Of a DNA stretch of 30,145 bases, positions 25,566-30,145 are shown piece by piece (within the stretch, counting starts at the first letter, position 1; each line of letters starts with the position of its first letter). Source of the stretch: Chrysochromulina parva (Eukaryota; Haptophyta; Prymnesiales; Chrysochromulinaceae); assembly GCA_002887195.1 (NCBI GenBank), contig PJAB01000307.1, forward strand, positions 1-30,145, given 5' to 3'. A program made the translations under genes and the position numbers. Under the pieces are notes generated by a model, which was not told the DNA's origin, searched no databases, and saw nothing but the letters and a program-made list of their open reading frames with translations.

Positions 25566-25655
25566 GGGGGGAGCCCGGACACACACGGAGCACACACGGG
25601 ACACACGGGCGCACACGGATCACACGGATCACACAGACGAACCTCACGACCATCC
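25566..25655 (+). repeat. ACAC-rich dispersed repeat, copy 1
   Basis: Opens with GGGGGGAGCCCGGACACAC, runs through CACACGG units and closes with GACGAACCTCACGACCA. The opening and closing phrases recur at 29876-29925. It lies just upstream of the kinesin-PARP start. Confidence 0.7.
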
Positions 25656-25695
25656 AAATCCTTTTGCCTCCGTGCTGTGTTTTGAGGGGGGGCTG

Positions 25696-25832
25696 CCAAA
25701 ACACGAAAACACAAAACACAGCTCACAGGCCCTGCGGGCCCGCCCAAAACACAAAAACACAAAACTCAGGCCCTGCGGGCCCGCCCAAAACACAAAAACA
25801 CAAAACACAGGCCCTGCGGGCCCGCGCAAAAC
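25696..25832. repeat. 41-nt tandem repeat array, about three copies
   Basis: Units begin at 25727, 25768 and 25809, exactly 41 nt apart. A partial unit (AAAACAC part only) precedes them from about 25696. Each unit combines an A/C-rich stretch (CAAAACACAAAAACAC) with a GC palindrome GGCCCTGCGGGCC that can form a 5-bp stem with a 3-nt loop. The third copy diverges after about 25832. Confidence 0.9.
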
Positions 25833-26611
25833 ACGAAAAGTACACGCAAAAAAGCAACATACAATAATGCTCTGGGCATGCTGTTATCCTTAAAAATCCA
25901 CCAAAACTTACCCACATGACAGCGCGACGACCAAGGCGACGACCGAAACCGCGGCCGACTCAACAGCCGCCGCAGCCCCGGAGCCGACCGCTCCCCGCGG
26001 CCGACTCAGAAGAGCCCCCCCCAGCGAACCCGACCCTGCCGCCACCCGCTCCCACAGAACCCAGAACGTCTCCCGCTCTCCCGCCGCGCGTCGAAGCACG
26101 AAGGCGGTCGGCGAAACATGTACCGGTACTGAATGAATTGTTTCTTCAAGACTGCGAAGCGGGAGTGTCACCTGAATGCTGAAAATGAGACGTTCAACTT
26201 GCCTTGTTTTCGCGGAGCGCCGGCGTGAGCGCGGCGCTTAGGATAAGGATTCCTACCTCGCACGTCATCTGTATCATGGGTCCGGTATGATGACTTGATG
26301 AGCTTCTATCATCTTCGATCTTCACCGTTCAGTATCCGATCATTCGATTCGATATCGATTGAGATAATTGCGTATGACCGGCGAAAGCACCCAAAACCTG
26401 GCCAACTAGAAGTGGGGCCAGGGCCACTTGAAGTGGAGCTACCGTGGTCTCTCTCTCTGGACTCTTGTGTGACATAGTCCGCAAGACTTGAAAGTCCTGA
26501 AGACTATGACTCATTTATTATAGCACCCGCCTCACCGACGGTCGGCCGCTGAAGGTGAAGCGGCGCGCATGTGCTCGCGGTTGAAAACCAACACCTTGCT
26601 CTCCAAGACAT
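25833..26611. other. Gene-free region with short hairpins
   Basis: A Pro/Arg-rich plus frame (25916-26182) and an overlapping Ala/Val-rich minus frame (25908-26171) compete for the same DNA. Neither has a recognisable domain, so I call neither. Further on is an inverted repeat CATAGTC (26473-26479) / GACTATG (26502-26508), with a nested GACT/AGTC. CCGCGGCCGACTCA occurs twice (25949-25962, 25995-26008). No gene is supported. Confidence 0.5.
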
Positions 26612-28555
26612 TCAGATGGCTGCTCCCCCGCGATCACCCTCGACACCGGTTTCGGAAGACGGCTGCGACTTTGGGTACGCCAAGCGCCACTCCTGGTTGG
26701 CGTAGAGCGCGGGCATCTCGGCGCAGAACGTCTCGAAGTCCGCGAGCGTCACCTTGCCGTCGCCATCCGCATCTGCGAATGAGTGGATGAAGGTCGCGAG
26801 GGACTGCTGGTCGGCGTCGACGGAGAGACCGACGACGACTTGCAGGGCGGTGTGAATGTCCTGCACCGAGATGTCTCCGGAGGCGTCGAGGTCGAGCGCT
26901 TCAAGGCGCCGCTCAGACTGGCAAGGCTCGTCGCCCAACTGGCACGGCGTGTCAACCGACCCGTCGACTGAGCGAGGCGCGATCGCCTCCCAAATCTTCC
27001 GCCACATGTTGCGTGCGAAGAAACCCATCAGCTCACTGTGAACGTTGACGTACGCCCCTTTCGGCGGCAGCAGGTTCATGTGCTGCGTGTAGTACACGGT
27101 GAGCGCTGCCGATTGCCCGTTGGTAAGGTCGCTCACCTTCGTGCCGACGCGGTAGATCCTATCTGGTTCGAGAGGCAGGCCGCCCACATCGACCACGCGC
27201 CCGCCCTCCTCGCGTACACCACTGTCATACTGGAGCCAGCCGGGGATAGGGTCGCCCGCGTGCGTCTGCGTGACGGCCTTATCGAGGAGCCACCCGGGCA
27301 TCTCTACCACCCCGAGTGACTCATCCGACTTGACTTCAGCCTCTAACATCTCGAGAGAGAAGTAGCTTCCAAGAGGATAGAGTGATCCGCCGCGGATGTT
27401 GCCTCCCATGAGCAAGACTGCATCGACGGCATGCGCACGCTGGCGGCGCACGGTGTTGAGCGACGACTTAAGCAGTGAGCAGATGTACTTTCCCATTGTG
27501 CACACCGTGCCACGCGAGTTGGACGAGGACAGAGGCTCGAAGGTGGGCGGTACCCGCGACAGCTCGGTGTTGCGCAGCGGCAGCAACGCAGAGTACGCCC
27601 GGCTCGTCTCACGGAGCAGAGCCTCGTCCGGTCGCCAGTTGGCCACCTCGACGAACGAGGCACGAACCTGCGGGCGTGACGGGCTGGTCGCACTGGGCCA
27701 TGAGAGCTGTAGTACGGTCGCTGCGATCGAGTCCAAGCCTGGCTTGAGCAGCCGCGTGCCCGCGATGATTTCGTCGACGCGGTGATGATCGTGGCCCGAC
27801 AGCACGACGGGGAAGTCAAACTCGCGGCAGGTACGGTGGTCATCGGGCACGTACATGTGCTGCAGCGGCAGCACCACGTCGCACCGCTCCTCGGGCCCCT
27901 CGAGCTTGCTCTTGTAAGATGAGAGTGTCTGCCAGGGGCACTCAATCTTGGCACCTCCAAAGGCACCCGGCGGCTTGAAGTGTGAGTAGAGAGCTGGGTC
28001 ATCGGAGAGCACGGCGACGAGGCCGATGCGGCGCGTCTGGCTGCCATCCTGCGAGATGAGCTCGACAACGTCGTAAGCCTTTTGCGCATCCATCGCCGCG
28101 TGGCTCTGCATGTTCGTGTTGAGCCATGTGCCCGGAAAGGCGCGCACGTGGCTGCACACGGTACGGTGATCGATGTCAGCCTCGTGGTTGCCCCAGGTAA
28201 GATAGTCGATTGGGCACTTGGCGAGTGCCGACATCATACCCGCGCCCTTGTCCACGGAGGAGAGCAGATACGGCGCGAGGAAGTCACCCGTGAGCACGCT
28301 GATTACCGAGCCTGGAAAATTTGCCGCTTTGGTCTCTGCAATCAACGTTTTCAACGAGGGTAAATTCGCGAGCGTGTAGACATCAGTAACCTGGATGACA
28401 GTGAGGCGTACCTCACAGGGCTTAGGCGGCACCGTTTCCGCCAGACCATCAAGCGAGGGCATGTTAGGCTGCATTGGCGTGCGTCCGCCGCCCGTGCTTA
28501 AGGCGCCCGACCGCGCCGAGTATGCAAGCAATATCAGACGAGCGAGTGCGGCCAT
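26612..28555 (-). CDS. 5'-nucleotidase-type metallophosphoesterase with EF-hands
   Basis: 647 aa from the ATG at 28555, which starts a signal-peptide-like leader (MAALARLILLAYSARSGALS). The calcineurin-like metallophosphatase domain shows the dimetal motifs VTDVYTL (D58), TGDFLAP (D91), WGNHEAD (N123, H124), LPLQHMY (H233) and SGHDHH (H255, H257). The UshA/5'-nucleotidase C-terminal domain follows (GGNIRGG, then YDSGVREEGGRV and YRVGT). The enzyme would hydrolyse nucleotide or related phosphate esters, probably outside the cell or in the secretory pathway. The first motif reads D-x-Y where most 5'-nucleotidases have D-x-H. Two EF-hand-like loops near the C-terminus (DLDASGDISVQD, DADGDGKVTLAD) suggest Ca2+ binding, an addition not usual in bacterial enzymes. 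The frame extends upstream only to a GTG. The exact substrate is unknown. Confidence 0.86.
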   Translation of the reverse strand: MAALARLILLAYSARSGALSTGGGRTPMQPNMPSLDGLAETVPPKPCEVRLTVIQVTDVYTLANLPSLKTLIAETKAANFPGSVISVLTGDFLAPYLLSSVDKGAGMMSALAKCPIDYLTWGNHEADIDHRTVCSHVRAFPGTWLNTNMQSHAAMDAQKAYDVVELISQDGSQTRRIGLVAVLSDDPALYSHFKPPGAFGGAKIECPWQTLSSYKSKLEGPEERCDVVLPLQHMYVPDDHRTCREFDFPVVLSGHDHHRVDEIIAGTRLLKPGLDSIAATVLQLSWPSATSPSRPQVRASFVEVANWRPDEALLRETSRAYSALLPLRNTELSRVPPTFEPLSSSNSRGTVCTMGKYICSLLKSSLNTVRRQRAHAVDAVLLMGGNIRGGSLYPLGSYFSLEMLEAEVKSDESLGVVEMPGWLLDKAVTQTHAGDPIPGWLQYDSGVREEGGRVVDVGGLPLEPDRIYRVGTKVSDLTNGQSAALTVYYTQHMNLLPPKGAYVNVHSELMGFFARNMWRKIWEAIAPRSVDGSVDTPCQLGDEPCQSERRLEALDLDASGDISVQDIHTALQVVVGLSVDADQQSLATFIHSFADADGDGKVTLADFETFCAEMPALYANQEWRLAYPKSQPSSETGVEGDRGGAAI

Positions 28556-28850
28556 CGGGCAGCGGTAGGGAAAGCATCTTTTGCAAGCATCACTGGCATC
28601 ATTGACGATTTTTGCATTACCCGATTCGGAAAGTTTAACTCGAAAGTTGAAGAACACGAGATTTTCGGTGCTTCGTCCAAACTTTTGTGCTGAGAATATT
28701 TTGTGCCACCCTCTCCGTTAGCTCCACGGCACTTCGCCCAGGCGCGTGGAGTGCGGGCGTCGGATCCCCCATTCACAACAAGGGGCTGGCCAGCCCCTTG
28801 TTCACAACGAGAAAGGCGGGGCTGATTTTGAGCTGCTTGTCGGCATCAAA
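28556..28850. promoter_or_regulatory. Shared upstream region of divergent phosphoesterase and ankyrin genes
   Basis: 295 nt lie between the two divergent ATGs. The region holds a perfect 24-bp palindrome (28778-28801) flanked by the direct repeat TTCACAAC (28772-28779 and 28801-28808). It lies 50 nt upstream of the ankyrin ATG. Confidence 0.55.
28778..28801. repeat. Perfect 24-bp palindrome
   Basis: ACAAGGGGCTGG is followed directly by its own reverse complement, with no spacer. Possible roles are a binding site for a dimeric protein or the footprint of a small insertion, since 8-bp direct repeats flank it. Confidence 0.9.
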
Positions 28851-29723
28851 ATGCCTTTCAACCCCGAGCGCATCACGTTGCCGCTTTACGACGAGAATGG
28901 CAACTCGTTGCCCGGCTGCTCGGACCGTCCACAGCTTCGGCTTGCGGCGATGATGTGGCACCTGGCCGCGCAGGACGAGCCTGAGCGCCTGCGCGAGGTG
29001 CTCCTGGTCGCGGCGCGCCAGGGCCTGGACTGGAGCCACCGAGGCGCACGAAACGGGATGGGCGCGTCGCCGCTCCTCGTCGCAGCGTTACACGGTCACA
29101 CCCAGTGCGTGCGACATATGCTTGAAGCCTATCGGCTGCCGACGACTACGGTCGATCTCTCCGATAGCTTTGGAAACTCTCCGCTGATGGCTGCTGTGTG
29201 CCGCGGCCGCGTCGCGTGCGTGCAGCTGCTGCTGGACGCGCTCGCCAATCCAAACCATCGTAATGCGCAGGGCTACTCGTGCCTCGAGGTGGCCGTCGAG
29301 TTTGCGCGCGTCGAGTGCACTCGCCTGCTTTTGCAGGCTGGTGCCATCCCGTCGCAGCCGCCAACTACGCATAAGCGCCCGACCAGCCGGGCACCCGACG
29401 GTTCGGGCTTGCCACTGACGCAGTGGGAGCGCCGTGGGTCCCTGCAGTGGTGGTACCACGAGCCCACGCTGCCCGCGCAGACGAAAGCAGCCCATCAGCT
29501 CAACGCTCAACTCATCAAGCACACGCTAGGCGGTCCTGACGTCACGCTGCTAGAGACGCCGCTCGATCGCTTCGAGACGGTTTCCCGCCGCCACGCGGCG
29601 CGGCGCGAGCTGGAGAACCATCGCGCACAGGCCGTGCACGAACGCGCGCGACGGCGCGAGGAGGCGCTCGAGGCGCACCGCCAGCGCGTGGAGCGGGCGG
29701 CGTTGCGGCCGCAGTTCGGGTGA
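28851..29723 (+). CDS. Ankyrin-repeat protein
   Basis: 290 aa from the ATG at 28851; the frame opens further upstream only through a GTG at 28746. About three ankyrin repeats fill residues 65-168 (GASPLLVAALHGHTQCVRHML; FGNSPLMAAVCRGRVACVQLLL; GYSCLEVAVEFARVECTRLLLQAGA), each with the helix-turn-helix core. Ankyrin repeats are protein-binding modules, so a scaffold or adaptor role is the inference. The last 60 residues are a basic, Arg/Glu/Ala-rich helix (HERARRREEALEAHRQRV), probably a coiled coil. No catalytic domain or membrane segment is visible. Confidence 0.85.
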   Translation: MPFNPERITLPLYDENGNSLPGCSDRPQLRLAAMMWHLAAQDEPERLREVLLVAARQGLDWSHRGARNGMGASPLLVAALHGHTQCVRHMLEAYRLPTTTVDLSDSFGNSPLMAAVCRGRVACVQLLLDALANPNHRNAQGYSCLEVAVEFARVECTRLLLQAGAIPSQPPTTHKRPTSRAPDGSGLPLTQWERRGSLQWWYHEPTLPAQTKAAHQLNAQLIKHTLGGPDVTLLETPLDRFETVSRRHAARRELENHRAQAVHERARRREEALEAHRQRVERAALRPQFG

Positions 29724-29875
29724 ATCCGTGCAAGTAATCGGCTACTCCCTACAATGTACATGTACTGTTCAGAAAAAAGTCGCTGGCTTCCGGAGCCCAT
29801 TCGATAGCGTGTCTGTTGTTTCCGAATGGACTTGACTTGACATAGACACGACTTGACTGTGGGTTCAAAAACACC

Positions 29876-29925
29876 GGGGGGAGCCGGACACACGAGTCAG
29901 TGAGACACACGAACCTCACGAACCA
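29876..29925 (+). repeat. ACAC-rich dispersed repeat, copy 2
   Basis: Opens GGGGGGAGCCGGACACAC and closes GACACACGAACCTCACGAACCA, matching the ends of the element at 25566-25655 but with a shorter middle. It lies downstream of the ankyrin gene. Confidence 0.7.
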
Positions 29926-30059
29926 CTTCAAAACTAACCCCACCCATCGACTCACGATCACACCCGAAACGCTCGCGTTGCCAAACTTGCGGAGATCTCG
30001 TCTGGTCTGTGACGCGTCTTGTCGGGAAAATTTACAACTCCTGGGGGACCCCCCCCTAT

Positions 30060-30090
30060 TCCTGGGGGGGGGCGGAGCCCCCCCCCAGGA
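30060..30090. repeat. 14-bp perfect inverted repeat in G/C-tract DNA
   Basis: Arms TCCTGGGGGGGGGC (30060-30073) and its complement (30077-30090) have a GGA loop. The surrounding 30020-30145 is made of C and G runs and CCCAGG units. No gene is present from 29724 to the end. Confidence 0.88.
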
Positions 30091-30145
30091 GCATTACTCA
30101 TACACTGGTGCAGCCCCCAGGCCCCCCAGGCGTTCCCAGGCGCCC

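Noticed and set aside
25916..26182. 88-aa Pro-rich plus frame
   Set aside because: Low complexity and overlapped by an equally long minus frame; no evidence for either.
26287..26500. ATGATGA followed by CTGA, suggesting a C/D-box snoRNA
   Set aside because: The boxes are over 200 nt apart, with no terminal stem bringing them together.

Overview
This is a nuclear segment from a eukaryote, most likely a unicellular alga with a secondary plastid; a haptophyte is the best guess, not a demonstrated identity. The evidence is a GC-rich sequence with long, mostly intronless genes on both strands, no bacterial operon signals, and eukaryote-only families (R2R3-MYB, kinesin, PARP, two-pore K+ channel, ELO elongase). 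It also holds two proteins of plastid flavour: a DUF1825 protein with an ER-signal-like leader and a D27-like carotenoid isomerase. Only one spliceosomal intron (74 nt) could be modelled with confidence. No rRNA, tRNA, CRISPR array or intact transposon was recognised.

Layout. 1-861: no convincing gene. 862-5112: three minus-strand genes (MYB regulator, a doubtful small ORF, plastid DUF1825 protein), then a gene-free stretch (about 5165-5600) packed with inverted copies of a 14-nt motif. 5605-11136 (-): a giant soluble-type adenylyl cyclase. It is divergent from 11480-12232 (+), a D27/DUF4033 protein, which is followed by 12530-14911 (+), a second class III cyclase with a myristoylation-type N-terminus. 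14992-25496: five minus-strand genes (TPR secretory protein, two-pore K+ channel with EF-hands, NYN-nuclease/zinc-finger/cold-shock protein, ELO elongase, kinesin-PARP fusion). 25497-26611: gene-free and repeat-bearing. 26612-28555 (-): a 5'-nucleotidase-type phosphoesterase with EF-hands, divergent from 28851-29723 (+), an ankyrin-repeat protein. The end of the window is repeat-rich and non-coding.

How the genes may relate. A signalling theme is visible: two nucleotidyl cyclases of different classes, a Ca2+-regulated K+ channel and an EF-hand phosphoesterase lie within 23 kb. No co-regulation can be shown from sequence alone. The most unusual proteins are the kinesin motor fused to a complete ADP-ribosyltransferase (H-Y-E) domain at 22203-25496 and the NYN + Stc1-like zinc finger + cold-shock protein at 19479-20603.

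Start codons were set at the first in-frame ATG that leaves the recognisable domain intact; several open frames run further upstream only through GTG or TTG codons. Many long antisense frames in this GC-rich DNA were discarded as shadows.
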